From UBA5189 sp035631615 (lineage in GTDB: Bacteria; Chloroflexota; Limnocylindria; Limnocylindrales; CSP1-4): a stretch of 35,854 bases of DNA. Of this stretch, positions 1-7,123 are shown one piece after another. The notes below the pieces were generated by a model. That model searched no databases. It had not been told where the DNA came from and saw nothing but the letters and a program-made list of their open reading frames with translations. The first letter of the stretch is position 1; every line of letters begins with the position of its first letter. Location: contig DASQIK010000031.1 of assembly GCA_035631615.1 (NCBI GenBank), positions 1-35,854 of the forward strand, given 5' to 3'. The position numbers and the translations under genes are program-made.

Positions 1-1
1 G

Positions 2-625
2 TCGATCGAGTACGTGTCCAAGGACGAGGCGCTGCGCCGGTATCGCCAGGCGCGCGCGGCACAGGGCCAGCCCGACCTGACCGAGTTCCTGCCCAACAAC
101 CCGTTGCCGGCCAGCCTCGAGGTCAAGCTGCGCAAACCCGACGACTACAAGACCATCGCCACACTGCTCGGAGCGGAGCCGATCGTCGACAAGGTCCAGA
201 ACATCCAGGACACGACCGACCGCCTGGTCTCGCTCACGAACTTCCTGCGGACCTTCGGAGTGCTGCTGCTGGCGGTCATCGGCTCGATCGTGCTGTTCAT
301 CGTGATCAACACGATCCGGCTCGCCGTCCTCGGGCGCGCGGAGGAGATCGAGGTCATGCGCCTCGTCGGCGCCTCCGACGCGTTCATCCGCTGGCCGTTC
401 GTGTTCGAGGGGGCGCTCGTGGGGCTGTTCGGGGCGGGTCTGACGCTGGCCGTGCTCGTCGGGGCAGCCGAACCCTTGTCGCGGTTCATGACCGGCTTCT
501 TCCAGATCCTGCCGATCAGCATCGGGTCGATCTCGCGCGACGTCACGGTCCTCGTCCTCGGCGCGGGCATGGGCCTCGGCGTGGTCGGCGCGTGGGTGTC
601 GGTGCGGACATACCTGATCCGCTGA
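2..625 (+). CDS. ftsX: Cell-division protein FtsX, C-terminal part (5' end outside window)
   Basis: This is the permease-like membrane subunit of FtsEX, which couples the divisome to peptidoglycan hydrolases. The reading frame is open from the window edge, so the N-terminus and first membrane segment are missing; about 207 residues are visible. The visible start (IEYVSKDEALRRYR) is the typical extracytoplasmic FtsX segment. Three hydrophobic segments follow at roughly visible residues 82-105, 138-160 and 178-200. The cytoplasmic family motif between the first two, AEEIEVMRLVGASDAFIRWPF, is well preserved. ftsE would be expected just upstream. The S41 protease gene follows after about 70 bases, a common FtsEX neighbour. 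The GTG at 14 is an internal codon, not the start. Confidence 0.93.
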   Translation, partial: SIEYVSKDEALRRYRQARAAQGQPDLTEFLPNNPLPASLEVKLRKPDDYKTIATLLGAEPIVDKVQNIQDTTDRLVSLTNFLRTFGVLLLAVIGSIVLFIVINTIRLAVLGRAEEIEVMRLVGASDAFIRWPFVFEGALVGLFGAGLTLAVLVGAAEPLSRFMTGFFQILPISIGSISRDVTVLVLGAGMGLGVVGAWVSVRTYLIR

Positions 626-694
626 GGGCTGCCCGAACGTACTCGCGATAGGCTTGCCCGCACGCTCCACGACCTGAGAGGACCTCGCGACAAG

Positions 695-2131
695 ATGCTC
701 CCCAACGATCCTGCCTCGACACGCGAGGCCGAGCCGACCGATTCCGCCCCCAGTTCCGTCCCCGACGCCACACCTGCCGTCCCCACGACCGCCCTCTTCG
801 CTGCTCCCGAGCCGCCCCGCCGTCGCGGCTGGCCGTTCGCGGTGGCGATCGTGCTCGTCGCCGTCCTGGGCGGCAGCGCCCTGTTCATGTCCGGATTCGC
901 GGTCGGACGCGATGTCGGCAAGGCACCCGGCAGCTCCATCTCCGACACGGCGGCGTGGCAGCCGCTGTGGGACGTCTACAACGCGGTCACGACGCGCTAC
1001 CCGCTCGCCAAGCTCGATCGGACGACCCTCATCGAGGGCGCCATCCGGGGCATGGTCGAGGCGATCGGCGATCCGTACTCGACGTACCTGACGCCGACCG
1101 ACTACGTCGGGACCCTCAACGACATCTCGGGCCAGTTCGAGGGCATCGGGGCCGAGATCGGCGCGGTCGACGACGCGGGCAAGACGAGCGCCTGCGCCAC
1201 GTTCGGCCCGAACTGCCACCTGGTGATCGTGTCCCCGATCCCGGGCTCGCCGACGGAGGCCGCGGGCCTGCTCGCCGGCGACATCATCTCCATGGTCGAC
1301 GGCGTCTCGCTCGACGGCCTGACTCCCGACCAGGCGCGCAACAAGGTCCGTGGCCCGGCCGGCACCTCGGTCGTGCTCCACATCCAGCGGTTCTCCGCGC
1401 CAGCGGCGGCGACGCCGGCGCCGGGCGCGTCACCCGCGCCCCGGCAGCTGCTGAAGGAGTTCGACGTCACGCTCGTGCGCGCCAAGATCCAGCGCCGCGA
1501 GACGACCGCTCGCGAGCTGGCGAACGGCACGGTCGGCTACATCCAGCTGACCGGCTTCTCGGACGAGGGGGCCAAGGAGGTCAAGAACGAGCTCACGACC
1601 GACGTCAACAAGGGCATCACCAAGATCGTGCTCGACCTGCGCGGCAATCCCGGCGGGTTCGTCACCGATGCCGTCGACGTCGCAAGCGACTTCATCGCCT
1701 CCGGGCCGGTTCTGTGGCGCCAGGATGCCAACGGCGTCCTGACCGAGACCGACGCGTCGGGCGGCAGCGTCGCCACCCACCCGAAGATCCAGGTCGTCGT
1801 CCTGATCGACAAGGGTTCCGCGTCGGCCAGCGAGATCGTCGCCGGCGCACTCCAGGATCGGGGTCGGGCGAAGCTCATCGGCGAGACGTCCTTCGGGAAG
1901 GGCACGGTCCAGGAGTGGATCGAGCTGGGCGACCTCGGCGGCGTGAAGCTGACGGTCGAGAAGTGGCTCACGCCGAACAAGCGCTGGATCCACAAGATCG
2001 GGCTCACGCCGGACGTGGCGGTGACCGTCCCGACGAACACGCCGCCCGGCAGCGACCCGGTGCTCGACAGGGCGCTGGCGGTTCTCGCCGGGTCGGCCGC
2101 AGCACCGGCGGCGCTCCTGATGGCGGCCTGA
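695..2131 (+). CDS. ctpA: S41-family C-terminal processing protease (CtpA/CtpB type)
   Basis: Membrane-anchored serine protease that trims or degrades extracytoplasmic proteins from their C-termini; in many bacteria the targets are peptidoglycan hydrolases. The 478 residues comprise a Pro/Ala-rich cytoplasmic head (1-44), one membrane helix (about 46-70), a linker, a PDZ domain (about 145-232) with a low-complexity Ala/Pro insert (235-250), and the S41 catalytic core. The Ser-Lys dyad is recognisable as S377 in GSASASEIVAGAL and K402 in TSFGKGTVQ, with the 25-residue spacing seen in Prc and CtpB. LDLRGNPGG (313-321) is the conserved strand-loop. The ATG at 695 follows a GAGAGGA Shine-Dalgarno. 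It lies behind ftsX, which suggests a role in cell-wall hydrolase control. Confidence 0.93.
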   Translation: MLPNDPASTREAEPTDSAPSSVPDATPAVPTTALFAAPEPPRRRGWPFAVAIVLVAVLGGSALFMSGFAVGRDVGKAPGSSISDTAAWQPLWDVYNAVTTRYPLAKLDRTTLIEGAIRGMVEAIGDPYSTYLTPTDYVGTLNDISGQFEGIGAEIGAVDDAGKTSACATFGPNCHLVIVSPIPGSPTEAAGLLAGDIISMVDGVSLDGLTPDQARNKVRGPAGTSVVLHIQRFSAPAAATPAPGASPAPRQLLKEFDVTLVRAKIQRRETTARELANGTVGYIQLTGFSDEGAKEVKNELTTDVNKGITKIVLDLRGNPGGFVTDAVDVASDFIASGPVLWRQDANGVLTETDASGGSVATHPKIQVVVLIDKGSASASEIVAGALQDRGRAKLIGETSFGKGTVQEWIELGDLGGVKLTVEKWLTPNKRWIHKIGLTPDVAVTVPTNTPPGSDPVLDRALAVLAGSAAAPAALLMAA

Positions 2132-2142
2132 CCTCCGTTCTC

Positions 2143-2171
2143 TTGCGTCCGAGCGCACGTTCGGCTACGGT
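2143..2171 (+). promoter_or_regulatory. Promoter TTGCGT-N17-TACGGT
   Basis: TTGCGT (2143-2148) and TACGGT (2166-2171) are separated by 17 bases, a good sigma-70-type arrangement (TANNNT -10). Transcription would start near 2178, only a few bases before the extended Shine-Dalgarno at 2182, giving a short RNA that holds the 15-codon ORF and ends at the 2284 terminator, or reads through into smpB. Confidence 0.55.
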
Positions 2172-2199
2172 TCGCGAGAACGAAAGGAGGTGATGTGCA

Positions 2200-2247
2200 G
2201 TGTCAGAACACGGTCGCTGCACCACCTCGCAGGAGATGGCCGTCTAA
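2200..2247 (+). CDS. 15-codon ORF (leader peptide or small protein) with an extended Shine-Dalgarno
   Basis: The GTG start at 2200 is preceded by GAAAGGAGGTGAT (2182-2194), which matches the complement of the universal 16S rRNA 3' tail over 13 bases, with 9 bases between GGAGG and GTG. The encoded peptide is MSEHGRCTTSQEMAV and ends at TAA 2245-2247. I do not recognise it. It is followed by an imperfect hairpin (GGTCACC 2250-2256 with GGTGA-G-CC 2267-2274) and a strong intrinsic terminator (2284-2307), then smpB. That order (promoter, leader ORF, hairpin, terminator, gene) fits an attenuation leader, but a stand-alone small protein or dual-function sRNA is equally possible. A longer reading in another frame from 2190 runs through the terminator into smpB and is not credible. 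Confidence 0.55.
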   Translation: MSEHGRCTTSQEMAV

Positions 2248-2283
2248 CCGGTCACCCACTGCGGGTGGTGAGCCTGCAACTGG

Positions 2284-2317
2284 ACGCCGGCCCTTCGGGG
2301 CCGGCGTTCTTGCTTTC
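2284..2317 (+). terminator. Strong intrinsic terminator
   Basis: ACGCCGGCCC (2284-2293), a TTCG tetraloop and GGGCCGGCGT (2298-2307) form a perfect 10-bp stem with the very stable UUCG loop, followed by the T-rich TCTTGCTTTC. It lies between the 15-codon ORF and smpB. Confidence 0.85.
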
Positions 2318-2337
2318 ATCTCCGGAGGAGCGCCCCC

Positions 2338-2799
2338 ATTCCCGAGAAGACCATTGCCGTGAACCGGCGGGCCCGCCACGAGTTCTCGATCGACGATTCG
2401 ATGGAGGCCGGCATCGTGCTGTCCGGAACCGAGATCAAGTCGATCCGGGCCGGCAAGGTGAACCTGGCCGACTCGTTCGCCCGGATCGAGCGAGGTGAGG
2501 CCTGGCTCGTCGGCGCGCACATCGCGCCGTGGGAGCAGGCATCACGCGAAAACCACGAGCCGAAGCGGGACCGGAAGCTGCTCCTTCACCGTGACCAGAT
2601 CGACCAGCTCCTCGGCAAGACGAAGGCGAAGGGGCTGACGCTCGTCCCGCTGAAGCTATACATCACGGCGCGCGGCAAGGCCAAGCTGGAGCTGGGGCTG
2701 GGCAAGGGCAAGCAGCTCCACGACCGCCGTCGCGAGATCCAGGACCGCGACGCGAAGCGCGATATCGAGCGCGAGCTGGCCGACTCGGGCAGGCGGTAG
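2338..2799 (+). CDS. smpB: SsrA-binding protein SmpB, probable AUU start
   Basis: RNA-binding beta-barrel protein that delivers tmRNA (ssrA, at 5637) to stalled ribosomes in trans-translation. NRRARHEF, SGTEIKSIRAGKVNLADSF, RKLLLH and GLGKGKQLHDRR are family hallmarks, and the basic C-terminal tail (about 20 residues, ending ADSGRR) is present. The first ATG/GTG in frame is GTG 2359, but the conserved N-terminal strand (PEKTIAV, compare SATIALNKRARHEY in E. coli SmpB) is encoded upstream of it. The only Shine-Dalgarno, GGAGGAG (2324-2330), sits 9 bases before an in-frame ATT at 2338 and is about 30 bases from the GTG. I therefore start the gene at AUU, giving 153 residues. If AUU is not used, the GTG start gives 146 residues and a truncated first strand. 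Confidence 0.9.
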   Translation: MPEKTIAVNRRARHEFSIDDSMEAGIVLSGTEIKSIRAGKVNLADSFARIERGEAWLVGAHIAPWEQASRENHEPKRDRKLLLHRDQIDQLLGKTKAKGLTLVPLKLYITARGKAKLELGLGKGKQLHDRRREIQDRDAKRDIERELADSGRR

Positions 2800-2828
2800 G
2801 GCTCGCTGCCGGTCCGCGTGGGAGGCAC

Positions 2829-4547
2829 CTACCGGAAGAGGTAGCGGCGGCTGAGCGGGACCTCGGCGACGGGCGCGGCGGCGAGCGGGCGGCCTGCCAG
2901 CGTCACCCGGCCGTCGACCGGATCGACGTCGATCGGCGCTGTCGCGCGGTTCAGCGCGAGTGCGGCACGGGTGAGACCCCGACAGCCTGCGATCGTGAGG
3001 AGCTCCCGACCCGTGCCGAGCCTGTGCCGGAGTGCGCCGTGGTCGGCGGACCCCGAGACGAACAACGCCGACACGGACGCGGCGCCATGGGAGCGGCCGG
3101 CCCAGTCCGGTCCGTAGCGGGTGGGCTCCGCGCCCTGGACGGTGGCGTTGCCCTCGCCCAGCGGCGACCACGCGGCGAAGCCGCCCTTGATCACGAGCTC
3201 CGGCTTGACGCCGAAGTAGGCGGGCTTCCACAGCACGATGTCGGCGAGGTGGCCGGCATCGAGGCTCCCGACGTGCGCCGCGACCCCGTGCGTGATCGCC
3301 GGTTCGATCGTGACCTTCGCGAGGTAGCGGAGGACCCGCGCGTTATCGTCTGCCGAGCCGGTAGCGCTCGGCGCCCACCCGTCGTCCGGCAGGCCTGGAT
3401 GCCCTCGACCAGCGTCGGTCGCGCGCCAGGCCTTCATCGCGTCGGCCAGCTGGATCGTCCGACGGAGCGTCTCCATGATCCGGCCCATGCCCTGGGAGTC
3501 GGAGTTGACGATCTGGATCGCGCCGAGCTCGTGGAGCGGGCCCTCTGCGGCCATCGTGGCCGGGTGGGTGCGCTCTCGGATGAGCGCGAGGTCCTCGGCG
3601 ACGCCGAACGCCGCGCCGTGATTCAGCACGGTCATGGGGACGCCCTCGTCCACCGCGGAGACGCCCCACGGGATCGTCGGCGTGGTCGAGGAGCAGATGA
3701 CGTTCGCCTCGCGGACGATGCCGATGAGGTCTGGCACGTGGCCGCCGCCCGAGCCCTCCACGTGATAGGCGTGGACGGTCCGGCCGGCGATGGCCGCGAT
3801 GGTGTCCTCGAGCTCCGCCGTCTCGTGGAGGCCATCGGTATGGAGGCTGACCGAGACGTCGCGCGCGTCGGCGAAGCGGAGGGTCGCATCGATGAGCTCC
3901 GGTGACGCGCCGTAATCCTCGTGGACCTTGAAGCCGATGGCGCCCGCGTCGAGGAGGACCTCGAGGGAGGCATGCTCGGTCGAACGGGCGTTCGCCTGGA
4001 GCCCGACGTTCACCGGGTAGCCCTCGAGCCCACGAAGGATCCGCTCCATGCGCGCGGGCGGCTCGGTGAAGCCGGCGCTGATGAGGGTGGTGACGCCGCC
4101 CGCGAGCGCCGCCGGGATCAGGTTCGGGCTCACGAAGTGGACGTGGCTGTCGACGGCGCCCGCCGTCGCGATCAGCCCATAGCCGGAGATTGGGCGGGTG
4201 TGCGGGCCGATTCGCAGGTCGATTCCATCGGTGATCGCGGGATTGCCCGCACGCCCGATCCCGGCGACCCGGCCGTCCTTGATCCCGATGTCGGCCTTGA
4301 TCACGCCGAGCAACGGATCGACGATGACCGCGCCCACGACGACCGCGTCGAGCTCGCTGGGGCCAGCGGATTGGGCCTGTGCCATGCCGAGGCGAAGGTC
4401 CTTCGCGTACCCCCAGATCGGCTCGTCGCCGAGCGCCTGGCGATCCTCGTCGACCCGGATCCACATGTCCGTGTCGCCGAGCCGGATCCTGTCGCCCGCC
4501 GACGGCCCGAAGCGGGCACGATGCTCTTCGGGTAAGAGGCGATTCAC
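2829..4547 (-). CDS. ureC: Urease alpha subunit UreC (divergent flap)
   Basis: Catalytic subunit of the nickel urease (urea to ammonia and carbamate), 572 residues as in typical UreC. Nickel ligands are all identifiable: H135 and H137 (SHVHF), carbamylated-lysine position K207 (GFKVHEDYG), H236, H262 (HVEGSGGGH) and D350 (SDSQGMGR). A gapless alignment by eye with Klebsiella UreC puts catalytic His320 at H310 and Arg336 at the R of RERTH, but the flap cysteine (Cys319) is replaced by N309 and the following His by Gly. Start GTG 4547 overlaps the stop of the ureAB fusion (GTGA), so the two are translationally coupled. No ureD, ureE, ureF or ureG lies in the window, so nickel-insertion genes must be elsewhere or absent. 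Overall clearly UreC, though divergent. Confidence 0.93.
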   Translation of the reverse strand: MNRLLPEEHRARFGPSAGDRIRLGDTDMWIRVDEDRQALGDEPIWGYAKDLRLGMAQAQSAGPSELDAVVVGAVIVDPLLGVIKADIGIKDGRVAGIGRAGNPAITDGIDLRIGPHTRPISGYGLIATAGAVDSHVHFVSPNLIPAALAGGVTTLISAGFTEPPARMERILRGLEGYPVNVGLQANARSTEHASLEVLLDAGAIGFKVHEDYGASPELIDATLRFADARDVSVSLHTDGLHETAELEDTIAAIAGRTVHAYHVEGSGGGHVPDLIGIVREANVICSSTTPTIPWGVSAVDEGVPMTVLNHGAAFGVAEDLALIRERTHPATMAAEGPLHELGAIQIVNSDSQGMGRIMETLRRTIQLADAMKAWRATDAGRGHPGLPDDGWAPSATGSADDNARVLRYLAKVTIEPAITHGVAAHVGSLDAGHLADIVLWKPAYFGVKPELVIKGGFAAWSPLGEGNATVQGAEPTRYGPDWAGRSHGAASVSALFVSGSADHGALRHRLGTGRELLTIAGCRGLTRAALALNRATAPIDVDPVDGRVTLAGRPLAAAPVAEVPLSRRYLFR

Positions 4548-5161
4548 GCCTCCGTGGCCCCACCGCCGCCGAACCGGACGAGCGCCACCGTGCGCCTCTC
4601 GCCGGGCGCCCAGCGCTCCGAGGAGCCCGCCTCGATGTCGAGCCGGAAGCCCGCCGCCCGCTCGCGATCGAACTCGAGCCGCGGGTTGACCAGGTGGAAC
4701 GGGAAGTGCGACGAGACGCGGATCACGCGCCGGGACGTGCTCGTGACCTCGAGCTCGCGGCGCTCGAGGGCTGGGGCTGCGACGGAGCCGTTCGCGCCGC
4801 GCTCGTCGGTGAAGCCGGCGATGACGGCTCCCGGGCCGGCCGCGTCGCGCGGGGTGCCGCGGCCGAGCGGGTCGACCAGGACGATGAGCCGGGTGCCGTC
4901 GTCGAGGAGCACCTCGAGCCGGACCTCGTCGATGAGCTCGCGGACGCCGGACATCACCTCCGACGGCGACACGGCGGCGAGCCCGGCTGCCTCCACTGCC
5001 GCGTAGCCCGCCCCGGCGCGCGCGGCCTCCAGCATGGCGTCGCACATCAGTGCGATGGCCTCGGGCGCGTTCAGCGCGATCCCGGCCGCCCGGTGCCGGC
5101 GCGCCAGCTCGGCGGCGCTGAAGATCAGCAGCCGCTCCTCCTCCCACGGCGTCAGTCGCAT
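4544..5161 (-). CDS. ureAB: Fused urease gamma-beta subunit (UreA-UreB)
   Basis: Structural, non-catalytic urease subunit of 205 residues. Residues 1 to about 100 match UreA (LTPWEEERLLIF, APEAIALMCDAMLEAAR, VMSGVRELIDEVRLEV). Residues from about 110 to 205 match UreB (PGAVI, then SSHFPFHLVNPRLEFDRERAAGFRLDI, shown here only as SSHFPFHLVNPRLEFDRE plus following). The fusion resembles Helicobacter UreA in layout, but the C-terminus is short: the usual UreB end with a GFRGEVMG-like motif is absent. A -10-like TACGAT ends 8 bases before the ATG, suggesting a leaderless mRNA. It is coupled to ureC by a GTGA overlap. Confidence 0.9.
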   Translation of the reverse strand: MRLTPWEEERLLIFSAAELARRHRAAGIALNAPEAIALMCDAMLEAARAGAGYAAVEAAGLAAVSPSEVMSGVRELIDEVRLEVLLDDGTRLIVLVDPLGRGTPRDAAGPGAVIAGFTDERGANGSVAAPALERRELEVTSTSRRVIRVSSHFPFHLVNPRLEFDRERAAGFRLDIEAGSSERWAPGERRTVALVRFGGGGATEA

Positions 5162-5168
5162 GCGCGAG

Positions 5169-5174
5169 ATCGTA
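5169..5174 (-). promoter_or_regulatory. -10 element of ureAB (leaderless arrangement)
   Basis: On the minus strand TACGAT lies 7 bases before the ureAB ATG, so transcription would begin at or next to the start codon. No convincing -35 is seen. There is no Shine-Dalgarno in this gap, which supports leaderless initiation. Confidence 0.45.
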
Positions 5175-5183
5175 GCGGCGCGA

Positions 5184-5594
5184 TCAGCCCAGGACGGAAC
5201 GGGGGATGAGCGCGACCCTGGCGGCCTCCTCGACCAATCCGACCGCGAGTGGCTCGTCGATCACGTCGCCCGGCTGGTAGGTCAGCCACCGCGCCTTGAG
5301 CGTGACGCCATCGCCGCGAAGGACGCCGTGCGGATCGTCCATGTACTTCCCGCGGGGGAATCCGAGGTGGACGTGCTCGAGCTCGGGCCAGACCCAGGCG
5401 AAGAAGGCACCGTGGCGCGGGACCGGCAGGTCGTAGCCGATGAGCGCCCAGCCCGGGCGGACGCGCTCGATGGCGTCGGGCGCGGCGCGCTTGACGACCC
5501 ATCGCAGCCGCTGGCCCAGGGCCATGATCGGGGGCGGATAGCCGTGCAGGAACACCTCGGGCGGGATCGAGTCGGCGGGTGGCCTCGAGGGCAT
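5184..5594 (-). CDS. DUF1801-family protein
   Basis: A 136-residue protein of the DUF1801 (YdhG-like) alpha/beta fold. The family pattern is visible: MALGQRLRWVVKRAAPDAIERVRPGW (early helix and strand), VHLGFPRGKYMDDP and the GVLRGDGVTLKARWLTY strand. The biochemical role of the family is not established. The ATG at 5594 has a TAGTCT element 5 bases upstream and no Shine-Dalgarno, so it is probably leaderless. It sits 22 bases upstream of the ureAB start on the same strand, without a clear functional link to urease. It diverges from ssrA. Confidence 0.75.
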   Translation of the reverse strand: MPSRPPADSIPPEVFLHGYPPPIMALGQRLRWVVKRAAPDAIERVRPGWALIGYDLPVPRHGAFFAWVWPELEHVHLGFPRGKYMDDPHGVLRGDGVTLKARWLTYQPGDVIDEPLAVGLVEEAARVALIPRSVLG

Positions 5595-5598
5595 GCGC

Positions 5599-5605
5599 TA
5601 GACTA
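5599..5605. promoter_or_regulatory. Face-to-face overlapping -10 elements (ssrA / DUF1801)
   Basis: CTAGACTAG (5598-5606) reads TAGACT on the plus strand (5599-5604, toward ssrA) and TAGTCT on the minus strand (5605-5600, 5 bases before the DUF1801 ATG). The two elements share most of their bases, so the two transcription starts would be mutually exclusive. -35 elements are not obvious. Confidence 0.35.
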
Positions 5606-5636
5606 GCCACGAACGCCGAACGCGCGTTCGACCCGT

Positions 5637-6009
5637 GGGGATGCGTGGTCTCGACAGGGTCTGGTTGTCAGCGGACGCGAGCCGAGGTGCTGTCAGGCCT
5701 CGTTAAACCGGCAGCAAAACGAAGTACCTGCCAACAAGCAGTCGACTCTCGCTCTCGCGGCTTAGGCCGTAGGGTGAGCGTGGAAGCAGCCTCCACCTCG
5801 CGGGCTGTGGAAGCGTCATGCAGCGGGGTTGCAGACCGGATGAGCGTCGCGTAGTCCGGGAACAAGCTCGATCTAGAGACACGTGACTGGACCCCAGGGC
5901 AGGGTGCCGATCTTCGGCCCCGGGGTTGACGAAAACGATCGGAAACGCTCGTAGTGGACACTGGCGAAGGGTTCTGGACGGGGAGTTCGACTCTCCCCCA
6001 TCTCCACCA
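5637..6009 (+). ncRNA. ssrA: Transfer-messenger RNA (tmRNA, ssrA)
   Basis: Rescues stalled ribosomes together with SmpB by adding a degradation tag. The 5' end GGGGATG (5637-5643) pairs with CATCTCC before A-CCA (6007-6009), forming the alanine-tRNA-like acceptor. GGTCTCGACAGGG near the 5' end and the T arm with TTCGACT near the 3' end are classic tmRNA signatures. The tag ORF is clear at its end: AAC GAA GTA ... GCG GCT TAG (5718-5765) encodes NEVPANKQSTLALAA with the expected ALAA terminus. The oddity is the resume codon: GCA at 5714-5716 is one base out of frame with this tag because the run is GCAAAAC rather than GCAAAC. The T stem can form six base pairs instead of five. CCA is encoded. 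Length 373 nt is normal. Confidence 0.93.
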
Positions 6010-6021
6010 CTTCCGATCGCT

Positions 6022-6040
6022 GCGCGCCGGTTCGGCGCGC
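6022..6040. terminator. Hairpin between convergent ssrA and LLM oxidoreductase gene
   Basis: GCGCGCC (6022-6028), loop GGTTC and GGCGCGC (6034-6040) make a perfect 7-bp stem between the tmRNA 3' end and the LLM gene stop. There is no U tract on either side, so it may act as a bidirectional or Rho-independent-weak terminator or as an RNA 3'-end stabiliser. Confidence 0.5.
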
Positions 6041-7066
6041 CTACCGCCAGCCCAGGCCCGGGGCGACGTGCTTCAGGATCGACTCGATGGCGTGGGCGTT
6101 GTAGTCGACGCCGAGCTGGTTCGGGACCGTGAGCAGCAGTGTGTCGGCGGCCTGGATGGCGGTGTCCTTCGCGAGCTCCCGGACGAGCACGTCCGGCTCG
6201 GCCGCGTAGGAGCGGCCGAAGATCGCCTTGGTCTGCTGGTCGAGGTAGCCGACCTGGTCGGCATCCTGGTTGCCGCCCCCGAAATATGCCCGGTCCCGAT
6301 CGTCGACGAGCGCGAAGATGCTGCGACTGACCGAGACGCGCGGCTCGCGCGCGTGACCGGCAGCCTTCCAGGCGTCGCGGAAGCGCCGGATCTGCTCGGC
6401 CTGCAGCTCGTGGAAGGGCACGCCCGCGTCCTCGGTCATGAGCGTCGACGACATCATGTTCAGGCCCTGCTTCGCGGCCCACTCCGCGGTCGCCCGCGAG
6501 CCGGCGCCCCACCAGATGCGGTCGCGCAGGCCGGGTGAGTGCGGCTCCGGGCGGAGAAGGCCGGGCGGGTTCGCGAACATCGGCGTCGGGTTCGGCTCGG
6601 CGAAGCCGGCGCCGGTGAGTACCTGCAGGAAGACGTCCGCATGCTGCCGAGCCAGGTCGGCGCCGGGTGCATCGCCTTCCGCGGGCTGGTAGCCGAAGTA
6701 CCGGAAGCCATCGATCACCTGCTCCGGCGAGCCGCGACTGATCCCGAGCTGCAACCGACCCCCGGCGATGAGATCGGCGGCACCCGCGTCCTCGGCCATG
6801 TACAGCGGGTTCTCGTAGCGCATGTCGATGACGGCGGTCCCGATCTCGATGCGCTTGGTGCGAGCGCCGATCGCCGCAAGCAGCGGGAACGGCGAGGCAA
6901 GCTGCTGGGCAAAGTGGTGGACGCGGAAGTACGCGCCGTCGCCGCCCAGGTCCTCGACGGCCTCGGCAAGCTCGATCGACTGGATGAGCGCATCCGAGGC
7001 CGAGCGGACCTGCGAGAACGCGGATGTCGACCAGTGGCCGAACGAGAGGAACCCGATCTTCTTCAC
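6041..7066 (-). CDS. LLM-class flavin-dependent oxidoreductase (luciferase-like)
   Basis: A 341-residue TIM-barrel enzyme of the bacterial-luciferase superfamily, using FMN or F420 to oxidise an unknown substrate. Family features: GGDGAYFRVHHFA (early barrel strand and helix), IGARTKRIEIGTAVIDMRYENPLYMAEDAG (only part is diagnostic: RIEIGTAVI), LIAGGRLQLGISRGSPEQV and the GAGSRATAEWAAKQGLNMM strand. Start GTG 7066 (MKKIGFLSFGHW) has TAGAAT 6 bases upstream and no Shine-Dalgarno, so probably leaderless. The substrate cannot be told from sequence. It diverges from the 7124 gene and converges on ssrA. Confidence 0.9.
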   Translation of the reverse strand: MKKIGFLSFGHWSTSAFSQVRSASDALIQSIELAEAVEDLGGDGAYFRVHHFAQQLASPFPLLAAIGARTKRIEIGTAVIDMRYENPLYMAEDAGAADLIAGGRLQLGISRGSPEQVIDGFRYFGYQPAEGDAPGADLARQHADVFLQVLTGAGFAEPNPTPMFANPPGLLRPEPHSPGLRDRIWWGAGSRATAEWAAKQGLNMMSSTLMTEDAGVPFHELQAEQIRRFRDAWKAAGHAREPRVSVSRSIFALVDDRDRAYFGGGNQDADQVGYLDQQTKAIFGRSYAAEPDVLVRELAKDTAIQAADTLLLTVPNQLGVDYNAHAIESILKHVAPGLGWR

Positions 7067-7072
7067 GGCCCG

Positions 7073-7078
7073 ATTCTA
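7073..7078 (-). promoter_or_regulatory. -10 element of the LLM oxidoreductase gene (leaderless)
   Basis: TAGAAT on the minus strand lies 6 bases before the GTG start at 7066. The near-consensus hexamer and the spacing place the transcription start at the start codon. Confidence 0.5.
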
Positions 7079-7123
7079 GGGCGGGCAGCCGGCGGCGTCG
7101 GGAACCCGGACGCGGCCACGACC

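Noticed and set aside
2190..2498. A 102-codon reading starting in the extended Shine-Dalgarno
   Set aside because: It runs through the intrinsic terminator and into smpB in another frame; the 15-codon ORF has the correctly spaced ribosome-binding site.
6539..7123. Upstream extension of the 7124 hypothetical gene
   Set aside because: It is antisense to the LLM oxidoreductase; the first credible start after the divergent promoter is GTG 7124.
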